From assembly GCF_022009635.1 (NCBI RefSeq), contig NZ_CP091716.1:4417001-4481000 (forward strand): DNA of 64,000 nucleotides, read 5' to 3'. The DNA is from Variovorax paradoxus (GTDB lineage: Bacteria > Pseudomonadota > Gammaproteobacteria > Burkholderiales > Burkholderiaceae_C). The position numbers and the translations under genes were made by a program. Shown here one piece after another: positions 53,576-63,142 of this stretch (its first letter is position 1; each line of letters opens with the position of its first letter). Below the pieces are notes generated by a model. That model was not told the DNA's origin. It searched no databases and worked only from the letters and a program-made list of their open reading frames with translations.

Positions 53576-53586
53576 CGTTCGCCTCC

Positions 53587-54762
53587 TCAGAACAGCGCTG
53601 CCGTGGCCGGCAGCGTGCGTGCTCGCTCGACCGCTTGCGGCAGCGCATCGCACAGCGCCTGCGCCCATGCCTTGGGCACGGTGGTCGAGATCTTGATGAA
53701 GCGATGGCCGAAGCGCGGCGTGTGATACGTGCCCTGCCGCACCATGATGTCGCGCTCGCCCAGCGCCGTGACCAGTGCCTCGGGCGTCACGCCCGCGCCG
53801 GTGCACTCGACCACGATGAAGTTGGCCTGCGACGGAAACACCGGCACCAGGAAGCCCGGCAGTGCATTGAAGGCGTCGATGATCATCCGCTGGTTCTCGC
53901 GCTGCTGCGCGATCACCTCGGCCATCCATTCGGCCTTGACGCCGAGGCCCGCGATGGCGGCGCGCTGCGCCAGCACGCTGGCACCCAGCGGCGCCTGCGA
54001 GTGCGGCAGTATGCGCGCCAGCAGCTGCGGCGACGCCACCAGCGCGCCCAGCCGCAGCCCCGCGAGGCCCAGCCACTTCGAGAAGCTCACGATGGTCACC
54101 GTGCCTTCCGGATAGAAGCGCGAAGCCAGCGTGTGGGTATCGGCAAAGTCGCGGTAGGTGCAGTCGTGAATGAGGATGGCGCCGATCTCCCGCGCGCGAT
54201 CCGCGAAGGCGCGGATCTCTTCCTCGGTGTAAGTAGTGCCCAGCGGGTTGTTGGGGTCCACCAGGTAGATGACCGCGGTGTCCGCGTCGGTCGAAGCGGC
54301 CAGGGCCTCGGCCGACAGCTTGAAGCCGTACTCGGGCCCGTAGATCGGGATCTCGGTGATCGCACAGCCGGCCTTGGCCGCGAACTGCAGCGGCCACTTC
54401 CACCCCGGGTCGGTGGTCACGAAGCCCTTGCCCTCTTCGCAGAAGGCACGGCATGCCAGCGCGAGTGCCGCGACCGCGCCGTCCGTCACCACGGCCGACT
54501 GGCCGGGCACGCCCAGGTCGTCCACGATGGCCGTGCGCAGCGTCTCCATGCCCAGCGGCGGCGCATAGGCGTGAAAGCTCTCGTCGTCGATGGCATCGTG
54601 CAGCGCCTTGCGCACCGCCGGATGCAGCGGAAAGTGGTTGGTGTTCTGGCCCAGCCACATCAGCTCGGGGTTGGTGAAGAGGCGGTCGAAGTAGCGGTTG
54701 CGGGTTTCCGCGTCGCTCGTCACGGCCGGCACCGCCACGGTGGGGTTCAATGCCGCGTTCAT
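53587..54762 (-). CDS. PLP-dependent aminotransferase, class I/II
   Basis: A 391-residue fold-type I enzyme. The PLP lysine is in SFSKWLGLAGLRLG; VDPNNPLGTTYTEEE and HDCTYRDFAD are the usual Asn/Asp contacts, and the C-terminal RFGHRFIKIS provides the carboxylate-binding Arg region. Its ATG overlaps the SDR stop by four bases. In this cluster it would move or remove an amino group of the imported compound or a breakdown product. Confidence 0.9.
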   Translation of the reverse strand: MNAALNPTVAVPAVTSDAETRNRYFDRLFTNPELMWLGQNTNHFPLHPAVRKALHDAIDDESFHAYAPPLGMETLRTAIVDDLGVPGQSAVVTDGAVAALALACRAFCEEGKGFVTTDPGWKWPLQFAAKAGCAITEIPIYGPEYGFKLSAEALAASTDADTAVIYLVDPNNPLGTTYTEEEIRAFADRAREIGAILIHDCTYRDFADTHTLASRFYPEGTVTIVSFSKWLGLAGLRLGALVASPQLLARILPHSQAPLGASVLAQRAAIAGLGVKAEWMAEVIAQQRENQRMIIDAFNALPGFLVPVFPSQANFIVVECTGAGVTPEALVTALGERDIMVRQGTYHTPRFGHRFIKISTTVPKAWAQALCDALPQAVERARTLPATAALF

Positions 54763-55592
54763 GCCGCGAGCCTCCGGGCCTGCTCGGCCTCGACCACCTT
54801 CTTGCTGGTCTTGATGATCGAGCCGCGCGCGGCGATGCCGCCGTCGATGGTCACGACCGTGCCGGTGATGTAGCCCGCGCGCGCCGAGGCCAGGAACACC
54901 ATCAGCTCGGCCACTTCTTCCGGCGTCGCGGGGCGGCCGCCCGGGTAGTTGTCGAAGAGCTCCTCCCAGCGGCCTTCGTCGCCGTGGGTGTCGAAGGCGC
55001 GGCGCTTCATGAGCTTGACCATGCGGTCGGTGGCCACGGGGCCGGGGTTCACGCCCACCACGCGGATGCCGTCGTCCAGGCTCACGCCGCCGAGCGCGCG
55101 GGTGAAGGCCATGACGGCTGCATTGCCGGTGGAGCCGGCGATGTAGTTGGCGTCCCAGTTCTCGCCGGAGTTGCCGATGTCGTTCACGATCACGCCGCCA
55201 CCCGCGGCCTTCATTCGCGCGTAGTAGATCTGCGTGAGCTCCATGTAGCCCAGCACCTTGAGCTGGAAGCCGCGCCGCACCACCGCGAAGTCGAGCGACT
55301 CGATCGGGCCGGCGGGAATGTCACCCGCGTTGTTCACCAGGATGTCGACATCGCCGGCCGCTTCGGCCAGTTGCGACATGGCGCCGGGCGCTGCCAGGTC
55401 CATCGGATGGATACGCACGTTGATGGGATAGATCTTCTCGATCTCTTCCTTTGCGGCTGCCAGAGCCACGCCGTCGCGCGCGGCAAGATGCAGGTGGCAG
55501 CCTTCGGCCGCGAAAGAATGGGCGGCTGCGAGGCCGATGCCTTTGGAGGCGCCGGTGATGAGTACGGTCTTGCCTTCGAGTTCGAGTTTCAT
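54759..55592 (-). CDS. Short-chain dehydrogenase/reductase
   Basis: A 277-residue SDR. It has the NAD(P) motif TGASKGIGLAAAHSF, the NNAGD motif, and an active-site region in which the usual YxxxK is replaced: where YAASK is expected the sequence reads YIAGSTGNAAV. The Tyr is present but the Lys at +4 is not, so activity may be altered. A C-terminal GGIAARGS loop follows. It is the gene directly after the GntR regulator. Confidence 0.82.
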   Translation of the reverse strand: MKLELEGKTVLITGASKGIGLAAAHSFAAEGCHLHLAARDGVALAAAKEEIEKIYPINVRIHPMDLAAPGAMSQLAEAAGDVDILVNNAGDIPAGPIESLDFAVVRRGFQLKVLGYMELTQIYYARMKAAGGGVIVNDIGNSGENWDANYIAGSTGNAAVMAFTRALGGVSLDDGIRVVGVNPGPVATDRMVKLMKRRAFDTHGDEGRWEELFDNYPGGRPATPEEVAELMVFLASARAGYITGTVVTIDGGIAARGSIIKTSKKVVEAEQARRLAA

Positions 55593-55651
55593 GGCGTGAT
55601 GTCCTGGGGGATGCGGTCGAAAAATGGGTTTCGTTGAAAAGAAGAAGGCTG

Positions 55652-56386
55652 TCAGGCGCCGCCCGCGTCCTGCTCGGACAGCGCGGCGATGAGGTCGACG
55701 ATGTCGTCCTCGAGCAGGCTCACGTGGTCGATGGCGGACGAGAACGCCGCGTCGGGGTCGTTGCGGCGGATGGCGTCGAGGATGGCCCCGTGCTCGCCGA
55801 TGGTCGCGGTCATGCGGCCGGGCTGGAAGGTGACGTAGCGGCGGTACACGCGCACGCGCTTGCGCAGCGCGCGGGTCTGCTCCGCCAGGTAGTGCGTGTT
55901 GGAGGCTTCGTACAGCGCGTCATGGAAGTCCTGGTTCACGTCATAGAAGCGCGAGTGGTCGCCCGAAGCGAGGATGCTGGTCAGCTCGTCGTGCAACTGG
56001 CTCATGCGCAGCTTCTGCGCCTCGGTGGCGCGGCGCGCGGCGAACTTGGCGCACAGGCCTTCCATCACCGCCATCATCTGGAACATCTCGATGAGCATGG
56101 GCAGCGAGATGCGCGCCACGCACACGCCGCCCTGGCGGCTTCGCAGGTCGACGAGGCCGGTGGCGGCCAGCGCCTTGAGCGCCTCGCGCACCGGTGTGCG
56201 CGAGACCTTGAAGCGCTCGGCCAGCTCGGCTTCGTCGAGCCGCGCGCCGGGCTTCATGACGCCGCTGACGATCAGGTCTTCCAGCGTGTCCTTCAGTTCG
56301 TCGGACAGCGTGGCGCCCTTGCCGCGCTGACGCTCGCGTCCGCGCAGCGCCGTGGGTTCCACCATCTCGGGTTCGTCGCGTTCCAT
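55652..56386 (-). CDS. GntR-family transcriptional regulator (FadR/FCD subfamily)
   Basis: A 244-residue regulator. A winged HTH (LAERFKVSRTPVREALKALA) is followed by an all-helical FCD ligand-binding domain with the metal histidine pattern (DFHDALYEASN, GEHGAIL, AIDHVSLLED). The start is ATG 56386 with AAGGAAGG just before it; a TTG at 56425 is the alternative. It lies inside the catabolic cluster between the dioxygenase and the SDR, so it most likely controls it in response to the substrate. Confidence 0.9.
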   Translation of the reverse strand: MERDEPEMVEPTALRGRERQRGKGATLSDELKDTLEDLIVSGVMKPGARLDEAELAERFKVSRTPVREALKALAATGLVDLRSRQGGVCVARISLPMLIEMFQMMAVMEGLCAKFAARRATEAQKLRMSQLHDELTSILASGDHSRFYDVNQDFHDALYEASNTHYLAEQTRALRKRVRVYRRYVTFQPGRMTATIGEHGAILDAIRRNDPDAAFSSAIDHVSLLEDDIVDLIAALSEQDAGGA

Positions 56387-56461
56387 TTTCTTGCCTTCCT
56401 TTTTGTGGTTGTCGTCAGTCTTCAAGCGCGGGGGCTCCAGGGAATCGGTTCAGCTCGGGTG

Positions 56462-57301
56462 TCAGAACGGGCGGTCGCCCGCCACCGTGGTGCGGTGCAT
56501 CACGCGGCGGTACACGTTGTCGTCGTACGGCGTGGCGCGGTGCATGGTGCAGCGGTTGTCCCACACCAGCAGGTCGCCGGCGAGCCACTTGTGGCGATAG
56601 CTGAATTCGGGCGAGATGGCATGCGCATTCAGCTCGGCCAGCAGCGCGGTGCTTTCGTCGGCGGGCAGGCCGTCGATCTGCTTGACCACGTCTTCGCCCA
56701 CGTAGAGCGACAGGCGGCCGGTCTCGGGATGCGTGCGCACCAGCGGATGCACCACGTCCGGCGTGGCGGCCAGTTGCTCGGGCGTGAGCGGATTGCGGTC
56801 CGCGAAGGCCTTGCCGTAGTAATTGGCGTAGCTGTGCGTGGCCGTGAGGTGGCGGATGCGCGCCTTCATGTCGTCGTCCAGCGCGTCGTAGGCGGCGTGC
56901 ATCGACGCGAAGAAGGTGTCGCCTTCCACCGGGGGCACTTCGAGCGCATAGAGCAGCGCGCCCATGGAAGGCTCGGCCTTGTACGACAGGTCGGAGTGCC
57001 AGTTCCAGCCTTCCTTGTGGTTGCCGATGGGCTTGCCGTTTTCCGACACGTTCGACAGCACGTAGACCTCGGGGTATTCCTTCTTGAGGAACTGCGTGAG
57101 CACATGGCCCAGCAGCGTGCCGAAGCGGCGCGAGAAGGCGACGTGCTGCGCCTCGTTGATGCTCTGGCCGCGAAACAGCAGCACCGAGCGCTGGTTGAGC
57201 GTGTCGCGCAGCACGGCGAAGTCGGCGTCGCTCACGGGCTCGCGCAGGTCGATGCCTTTGACTTCGGTGCCGATGAAAGAGGTGAGGTTCTCGAGTTGCA
57301 T
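56462..57301 (-). CDS. TauD/TfdA-family Fe(II)/2-oxoglutarate dioxygenase
   Basis: A 279-residue dioxygenase. Iron ligands are His and Asp in WNWHSDLSY and the distal His in NRCTMHRATPYDD; the 2-oxoglutarate Arg is in YRRVMHRTTV. The family hydroxylates taurine, 2,4-D, alkyl sulfates and other compounds next to a leaving group. It would catalyse an early oxidative step of the cluster. It lies 41 bp after the aldolase-like gene. Confidence 0.9.
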   Translation of the reverse strand: MQLENLTSFIGTEVKGIDLREPVSDADFAVLRDTLNQRSVLLFRGQSINEAQHVAFSRRFGTLLGHVLTQFLKKEYPEVYVLSNVSENGKPIGNHKEGWNWHSDLSYKAEPSMGALLYALEVPPVEGDTFFASMHAAYDALDDDMKARIRHLTATHSYANYYGKAFADRNPLTPEQLAATPDVVHPLVRTHPETGRLSLYVGEDVVKQIDGLPADESTALLAELNAHAISPEFSYRHKWLAGDLLVWDNRCTMHRATPYDDNVYRRVMHRTTVAGDRPF

Positions 57302-57342
57302 GGTTGAAAGATGTCTCAGGGGATTGAGGAAAGAAACGGCTG

Positions 57343-58119
57343 TCAGAGCCGGTAGTCGGGCTGGGTGCGCTCCAGCATGCGCAGGAACGCAGGCCATTCG
57401 CGCGTGCCGGGCGGCAGGATGTCGCCGGCGAATTCGGTGAACTGGCGCGCGGCCAGTTCGCTCGCTTCGGGCTGCGGATACACCAGCGACTCGCCAGGCG
57501 CCACGCCGCCCTGCGCGAGCAGCTGCACCTTGGCGGCCTTCTCGAAGTAGTACATGAGGATGAAGGCCTCGGGAATGGTCCGGCCCACGGTCAGGATGCC
57601 GTGGTTGCGCAGCACCAGCGTGTGGTGCGGGCCCAGGTCGCGCACCAGCCTTTCGCGCTCGCCGGTTTCCAGCGCCACGCCCTCGTAGTCGTGGAAGGCC
57701 GTGTGGCCCTGGTAGCGCATCGCGAACTGGCTCAGCGGCGCCAGGCCGTTGGGCATGGCCGCGATGGCGGTGCCGGCTTCGGAGTGGGTGTGCAGCACGC
57801 ACAGCGCGTCGGGCCGGCCCGCGTGAATGGCGCTATGGATCACGAAGCCGGCCTGGTTGACTTCGGCGTCGGTGGCGTCCACCTTGTTGCCGTCGAGGTC
57901 GATCTTCACCAGCGAAGAGGCCGTCACCTCCGAGAACAGCAGCCCGTACGGGTTGATGAGGAAGTGATGCTCAGGCCCCGGCACGCGCGCCGAGATGTGG
58001 TTGTAGATCAGGTCGTCCATGCCGAAGTGCGCCACCAGCCGGTAGCAGGCGGCGAGCTGCACGCGCAGCTCGGCTTCGGTTTGCGGATACGCCGCGGGAT
58101 TGTTCTTTGCCACGTTCAT
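57343..58119 (-). CDS. Class II aldolase/adducin-domain protein
   Basis: A 258-residue protein. The zinc histidines are in CVLHTHSEAG and LVLRNHGILTVG; an NHISARVPG motif marks the substrate phosphate or carboxylate site. Bacterial members are aldolases, epimerases or decarboxylases. ATG 58119 overlaps the permease stop by one base. The real reaction in this cluster is unknown. Confidence 0.88.
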   Translation of the reverse strand: MNVAKNNPAAYPQTEAELRVQLAACYRLVAHFGMDDLIYNHISARVPGPEHHFLINPYGLLFSEVTASSLVKIDLDGNKVDATDAEVNQAGFVIHSAIHAGRPDALCVLHTHSEAGTAIAAMPNGLAPLSQFAMRYQGHTAFHDYEGVALETGERERLVRDLGPHHTLVLRNHGILTVGRTIPEAFILMYYFEKAAKVQLLAQGGVAPGESLVYPQPEASELAARQFTEFAGDILPPGTREWPAFLRMLERTQPDYRL

Positions 58120-58877
58120 CAACGCCACCACACCAGTTTTTGATCGATCCAGACGAGCAGGCCATAAAAGACCATGCTCGCCACCGATGCGATGAGCACC
58201 GCCGACCACACGCTCAGCAGGTCGACCTGCTGCGTCGACTCATAGATCATTCGCCCGAGCCCCGCGTAGGCGCCCAGCATCTCGCCGACGATCGCGACGA
58301 TCATGCTGCGCGGCACGCCGATGCGAAGCGCGGTGACCACCGAAGGCATCGCCACCGGCAGGCGCAGGCGCCACACGATCTTCAATGGCCCTGCCCCGAA
58401 GCTGCGCATCAGGTTCACCGCCGCGGCATCGGCCTGCTTCAGGCCGTGCAATGCATTCACCAGCATGGTGAAGCCCACCGCCAGCGCCACCAACGCGATC
58501 TTCGACGCGGCGCCAAGGCCGAACCAGATCAGGAACAGCGGCGCATACGCCACCGTAGGCACCGCGTTGACCGCCACGGCCAGCGGCATCACCACGCGTT
58601 CCAGCGGCGGCGCGAGCAGCAGCAACACGGCCAGCAGCAGGCCCAGAATGCTGCCCAACGCATAGCCGCCCAGCGCCTCGCCCAGCGTGGCCAGCAGCGC
58701 AGCCATCAGGCGGCCGGTGTCCGTAAAGGCGTGCTGCACGATCGAGCCCAGGCTGGGCAGCACGAAAGGCGGAATCTTGAAGAGCAGGATCGCGCCCTCC
58801 CACACCGCCAGCAGCACGACGATGCTCAGCACCACCGGCACCACGGGCGAAGCCATCAGCTTTCGCTGCGCCACCAT
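58119..58877 (-). CDS. ABC transporter permease 2 of the catabolic cluster
   Basis: A 252-residue permease with about six helices and the EAA-like loop VNLMRSFGAGPLKIV. ATG 58877 has an excellent AAGGAGG five bases upstream and overlaps the first permease by 22 bases; ATG 58856 (a TGATG overlap) is the alternative. With 58856-59614 it forms a likely heterodimeric channel. Confidence 0.85.
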   Translation of the reverse strand: MVAQRKLMASPVVPVVLSIVVLLAVWEGAILLFKIPPFVLPSLGSIVQHAFTDTGRLMAALLATLGEALGGYALGSILGLLLAVLLLLAPPLERVVMPLAVAVNAVPTVAYAPLFLIWFGLGAASKIALVALAVGFTMLVNALHGLKQADAAAVNLMRSFGAGPLKIVWRLRLPVAMPSVVTALRIGVPRSMIVAIVGEMLGAYAGLGRMIYESTQQVDLLSVWSAVLIASVASMVFYGLLVWIDQKLVWWR

Positions 58878-59614
58878 ACGAGCCTCCTTTCCACGAAGGT
58901 GAGCAACCCGTAGAGCAGCGCACCCATCAGCCCGCAGGCAAACATCACCACCCACAGGCGCACCACCAGGTCAGCGTTCATCGCCTCCATCAGCATCACG
59001 CCCAGGCCCACGGTTTCGCCGAACCACTCGCCCACCACCGAGCCGATCAGGCTCAGGCCGATGGCCACGCGCAGCCCCACCATGATCTGCGGCAGCGCCG
59101 AGGGCACGGCCAGCTTGAAGAACATGACGAGACGGTTCGCGCCGAAGCTCTTCATCAGCGCGATGCGCTGCGGGTCGCATGACTTCAGCCCGCGCAACGT
59201 GTTCACCGTCACGGGAAAGAAGGTGAGAAAGAACGCCGTCATCACCTTGGCCAGCAGCGAGTTGCCGAACCAGATGACGATCAGCGCGCCGAAGGCCACC
59301 ACCGGCACCGTCTGCGACACCACGAACAGCGGGAACACCGAGCGCTCCATCCAGCGCGAATAGGTGAACACCGTGCCGCAGAAGCAGCCGAACACGGCGC
59401 CCAAGGCGAAGCCGAGCACCGTTTCGAGCAACGTGCGGCCGAAGCCGCGCACCAGTTGAGGCCACACCGACCACGCGTCCTGCGCGATGGCGCTCAGCGC
59501 GGGCAGGTAGCGCGGCGACGGCGCGAAGGCGTGCACGTACAGCTCCCACACCAGCGCCAGGCCGATGAAGGCCAGCGCGGGCGAGCGCACGGCGCGCTGC
59601 AGGAAGGTGTTCAC
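58856..59614 (-). CDS. ABC transporter permease 1 of the catabolic cluster
   Basis: A 252-residue permease of the same family, EAA-like loop IALMKSFGANRLVMF. The start is GTG 59614, overlapping the ATPase stop (GTGA, 59611-59614). Two related permeases point to a heterodimer, as in thiamin-precursor and some pyrimidine-type importers. Confidence 0.85.
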   Translation of the reverse strand: MNTFLQRAVRSPALAFIGLALVWELYVHAFAPSPRYLPALSAIAQDAWSVWPQLVRGFGRTLLETVLGFALGAVFGCFCGTVFTYSRWMERSVFPLFVVSQTVPVVAFGALIVIWFGNSLLAKVMTAFFLTFFPVTVNTLRGLKSCDPQRIALMKSFGANRLVMFFKLAVPSALPQIMVGLRVAIGLSLIGSVVGEWFGETVGLGVMLMEAMNADLVVRLWVVMFACGLMGALLYGLLTFVERRLVWWRSES

Positions 59615-60462
59615 GGCGCGGTGCCCTCCTGCGCGAAGGTCTTCTGGCTCTCTTCCTCGATCTCGGCCAGCAGGCGCTGCTTCAGGCCGATGAACTCGGG
59701 CGTGAGCACCACCGACGGATCGCGCGGGCGCGGCAGGTCGATCACGGTTTCGCTCTTCACCGTGCCGGGGCGCGCCGTCATCACCAGCACCTTGTCGCCA
59801 AGCAGGATGGCTTCGTCGATGTCGTGCGTGATGAAGAGCACCGTGCGGCGGTGGCGCGCCCACAGCTCCAGCAGCCAGTGCTGCATGCGGGTGCGGGTGA
59901 GTGCATCGAGCGCGCCGAAGGGCTCGTCGAGCAGCATCAGGTCGCGCTCGAACAGAAAGGTGCGCATCAGCGCCACGCGCTGGCGCATGCCGCCCGACAG
60001 CTGGTGCGGGTAGTGGTTGGCGAATCCGGCCAGGCCGAACTCGGGCAGCATGGCGCGGGCGCGTTCGCGCGCTTCCTTGCGCGGCGTGCCTTCCACTTCG
60101 AGCGCAAGGATGGCGTTGTCGAGCACGGTTCGCCACGGAAACAGCAGGTCGCGCTGCGGCATGAACGAGACCTTGCCCAGCAATTGCCCGTCGCGCTGCG
60201 GCGCACCGCCGAACAGCAGCGAGCCGTCGTCGTCCGGTGGCAGCAGGCCCGCGATCATGTTGAAGAGCGTCGACTTGCCGCAACCCGATGGGCCCACGAG
60301 CGTGACGAACTCGCTCTTCGCGATCCGCAGGTTGACGCCCGACACCGCGACGGTCCGCGACTGCGCTTCGCCGAAGCGCTTCCACACATTGACCAGTTCC
60401 AGCATGGGCGGCGCCGTGTCGGCAGCCGCCGGCGGCATCACTTCGTGAGGCATGAACTTCAT
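59611..60462 (-). CDS. ABC transporter ATP-binding protein of the catabolic cluster
   Basis: A 283-residue ATPase: Walker [10 protein letters not shown], signature LSGGMRQRVALMR, Walker B LMLLDEPFGALDALT, H-loop ITHD. ATG 60462 (MKFMPHEV) or 60453 are both possible. It lies 11 bp after the binding-protein gene and overlaps permease 1. Confidence 0.88.
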   Translation of the reverse strand: MKFMPHEVMPPAAADTAPPMLELVNVWKRFGEAQSRTVAVSGVNLRIAKSEFVTLVGPSGCGKSTLFNMIAGLLPPDDDGSLLFGGAPQRDGQLLGKVSFMPQRDLLFPWRTVLDNAILALEVEGTPRKEARERARAMLPEFGLAGFANHYPHQLSGGMRQRVALMRTFLFERDLMLLDEPFGALDALTRTRMQHWLLELWARHRRTVLFITHDIDEAILLGDKVLVMTARPGTVKSETVIDLPRPRDPSVVLTPEFIGLKQRLLAEIEEESQKTFAQEGTAP

Positions 60463-60473
60463 GGCGCGGCGGC

Positions 60474-61481
60474 TCAGAACTTCTTGTCGCCGGCCGGCAC
60501 CTGGTTCCAGAAGCTGGCGTCGTAGGCCTTCGACAGGTCGGCCGGGGCCTTTAGCGCCTTGTAGCCGACGAGCTGCGTCTGCATCTTCTCGACGGTCGGC
60601 AGGTCGATGGCCAGGATGCCGTCGGTGGTGCCCTTGCCGGCCTTCACCAGCTTCTCGAACTCGTCGAGCATGGCTTCCTGGTGCGCGCGGTTCAGGCTGG
60701 GCGCGGCGGCCATGACGATGTCGATGGCTTCCTTCTTGTTCTGCAGCGCGTACTTCCAGCCCTTGATGGTGGCGTTCATGAAAGCCTGCACCTGCTGCGG
60801 CTTCTCGTTGCGGTATTTCTCGGACACGAGCACCGTGTCCTGCTGCACCACCACGCCGTAGTCGTCGGGCTTGATGAGCGTGAGCTTGTCGCCCAGGCCC
60901 TGCTCCTTGAGCGTGTTGAGCTCGTTGTAGTAGGTGGCGGCGGCCACGTCGAACTGCTTCTCGACGAAGGGGGCCATGGAGCCGGACTGGGGCACGATGG
61001 TCAGGTCGCTCTGCTTCACGCCGGCCGAGGCGAGCATCGAGTACAGCGTGTACTGCGTGCCGGTGAACCAGGTCGCGACCTTCTTGCCGGCGAAGTCCTT
61101 CACCTTGGTGATGCCGGAATCCTTGTAGGTCACGTAGGTGAACGGCGTGTTCTGCACGGTCACGCCGATGCACACCAGCGGCAGGCCCTTTTCGCGTGCG
61201 AGCAGCACGGTCTCGGTGCCGCCGGCCAGGCCGAAGGTGTCGTTGCCGGAGGCCACGAGCGTTTCGACGTTGAGGTTGGGGCCGCCCGGGTTGATCGTCA
61301 GGTCGAGGCCGGCCTGGTCATAGAAGCCCTTGGCCTTGGCCACGTAGAAGCCGGCGAACTGCGCCTGCGCCAGCCACTTGAGGCGCACGGACACCTTCTC
61401 CGCCGCGGACGCGGGCATGCCCGCCAGAAGAGCCATCGACGCTGCGACGGCGGCCAGGATACGCAAGGACTTGAAAGACAT
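60474..61481 (-). CDS. NMT1/THI5-like substrate-binding protein
   Basis: A 335-residue periplasmic protein with a signal peptide (residues 1-27, ending ASA). The mature start KVSVRLKWLAQAQFAGFYVA is characteristic of the NMT1/THI5-like group, which includes ThiY and RibY-type binders of heterocyclic precursors. FGLAGGTETVLLAREKGLP matches the ligand-binding hinge. It is the first gene of the minus-strand cluster and lies 139 bp from the divergent amidase gene. A nitrogen heterocycle ligand is inferred. Confidence 0.85.
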   Translation of the reverse strand: MSFKSLRILAAVAASMALLAGMPASAAEKVSVRLKWLAQAQFAGFYVAKAKGFYDQAGLDLTINPGGPNLNVETLVASGNDTFGLAGGTETVLLAREKGLPLVCIGVTVQNTPFTYVTYKDSGITKVKDFAGKKVATWFTGTQYTLYSMLASAGVKQSDLTIVPQSGSMAPFVEKQFDVAAATYYNELNTLKEQGLGDKLTLIKPDDYGVVVQQDTVLVSEKYRNEKPQQVQAFMNATIKGWKYALQNKKEAIDIVMAAAPSLNRAHQEAMLDEFEKLVKAGKGTTDGILAIDLPTVEKMQTQLVGYKALKAPADLSKAYDASFWNQVPAGDKKF

Positions 61482-61504
61482 TGGAAGGCCTCATGGATAC
61501 AAAA

Positions 61505-61522
61505 AATACTCTCAGCAGTATT
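61505..61522. promoter_or_regulatory. Candidate operator palindrome in the divergent promoter
   Basis: AATACT-CTCAGC-AGTATT, a perfect 6-bp inverted repeat with 6-bp spacer between the binding-protein and amidase genes. AT-rich palindromes of this size fit FCD-type GntR regulators. It may be the site of the regulator at 55652. Confidence 0.4.
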
Positions 61523-61620
61523 CATGCCAGGCACTTTCAGGCTTGTTTTCAGGCCGAAGACAGGAAATTGGCCCGGAATGTGCACCGGAGTGCAGCTTCT
61601 GCCCCAACTTCGAACCCGCG

Positions 61621-63063
61621 ATGAACCGAATCCATGCGCTGACCGATCTTTCCGCCCGCGAGGCCGCCGAGCAGATGGCACGCGGCGAATTGCGCGCCAC
61701 CGAATACGCACAGGCGCTGCTGGCGCGCGCCGAGGCCATCGCGCCCTTCGGCGCCCTGCTCCACCTCGACGCCGCGCAATTGCTCGATGCCGCAGCCGCG
61801 CTGGATGCATCTCCGCGCCCGGCGCCCGGCGTGCAACCGCTGCGCGGCGTGCCGCTGGCATTCAAGGACAACATCGACGTCGCCGGCATGCCCACCACCG
61901 CCGGCAGCCCATGGATGGCCGACCACGTGCCGCGCAGGCATGCGGGCGTGACGCAGCGGCTCGTCGATGCCGGCGCGCTGGTGCTCGGCAAGACCAACCT
62001 GCATGAATGGTCGCAGGGCGTCACCGGCCACAACCACGGCTTCGGGCCGTCGCGCAATCCGTTCGACAGCACGCGCGTCACCGGCGGCTCGAGCGGCGGC
62101 AATGCGGCGCTGCTGGGCCTGCGCGCCGCGCCGGTCGCCATCGGCACCGACACGGGCGGCTCGGTGCGCGTGCCGGCCGCGCTGTGCGGGCTGGTCGGCT
62201 ACAGGCCCACGGTGCACCGCTGGCCGGACGACGGGCTGGTGCCGATCTCACCGACCTTCGACACGGCGGGCGTCATGGCCCGCTGCGTGGACGACTGCGT
62301 GCTGGTCGACCATGCGGTCGCCGGCGGCCCGCTGCGGCTGGCCGCGATGCCGCTCATGGGCGTGCGACTGGGCGTGCCGGAGGCTTACTTCTGGGAAGAA
62401 CTCGATCCGCCCGTGGCCGAACTCGCCCGCGAGAGCCTGCACGCCCTTCAGACGGCTGGCGCCGTGCTGGTGCCCTGCGATCTTGCGGAAGCCGGCGCAC
62501 TATTCCAGAAAGGATCGATGTCGATCTCGTTGCACGAGATCCTGCCCGCGCTGGCCGCGTACTTCGCACGCCATGAGCGCCCATTCGATGCACGCGCGCT
62601 GACCGATGCGGTGGCGAGCCCCGATGTTCGCCCGCTGTTCGAGCGGCTGTTCGGCGACAGCGCCATCACGCCCGAGGCGTACGCGCATGCGCTGCATGTG
62701 CTGCGGCCCCGCATGCAGGCGGCCTACCGCGATTGCTTCGCCCGGCACGACATCGCCGCGCTGGTGTTCCCGACCAGCCCGCTGACCGCCGCGCGCATCG
62801 GCGAGGACGTGCAGGTCACGCTTTGCGGGCGACCGACCTCGGCTTTTTCCGCCTACATCCGCAACACCGGGCCGGCCGGCATGGCCGGGCTGCCGGCCGT
62901 GAGCCTGCCGATCGGACTGACGCGCGACCGGCTCCCCGCCGGGCTGGAACTCACCGGCCCCGAAGGCGCCGATTCGATGCTGCTGGCGCTGGCGCTGGGG
63001 GTCGAATCCGCGCTGCCGCCAGCACCGGTTCCGGCCGCATTGCAAGGGCTGAACGGCGGCTGA
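61621..63063 (+). CDS. Amidase-signature-family hydrolase
   Basis: A 480-residue amidase. The Ser-cisSer-Lys triad is visible as Lys in PLAFKDNIDV, the cis-Ser in TGGSSGGNAAL, and the nucleophile Ser in GTDTGGSVRVPAALCG. It hydrolyses an amide to acid and ammonia; the specificity is unknown. It is divergent from the transporter and catabolic operon and probably shares its control region. Confidence 0.92.
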   Translation: MNRIHALTDLSAREAAEQMARGELRATEYAQALLARAEAIAPFGALLHLDAAQLLDAAAALDASPRPAPGVQPLRGVPLAFKDNIDVAGMPTTAGSPWMADHVPRRHAGVTQRLVDAGALVLGKTNLHEWSQGVTGHNHGFGPSRNPFDSTRVTGGSSGGNAALLGLRAAPVAIGTDTGGSVRVPAALCGLVGYRPTVHRWPDDGLVPISPTFDTAGVMARCVDDCVLVDHAVAGGPLRLAAMPLMGVRLGVPEAYFWEELDPPVAELARESLHALQTAGAVLVPCDLAEAGALFQKGSMSISLHEILPALAAYFARHERPFDARALTDAVASPDVRPLFERLFGDSAITPEAYAHALHVLRPRMQAAYRDCFARHDIAALVFPTSPLTAARIGEDVQVTLCGRPTSAFSAYIRNTGPAGMAGLPAVSLPIGLTRDRLPAGLELTGPEGADSMLLALALGVESALPPAPVPAALQGLNGG

Positions 63064-63142
63064 AACCCGCATCGCCAAAGCACTACATCCCTTCGCGCAT
63101 CAGGCCTTCACGCGTCGCCGCGCAATCGGCGATGCTAGGGGC

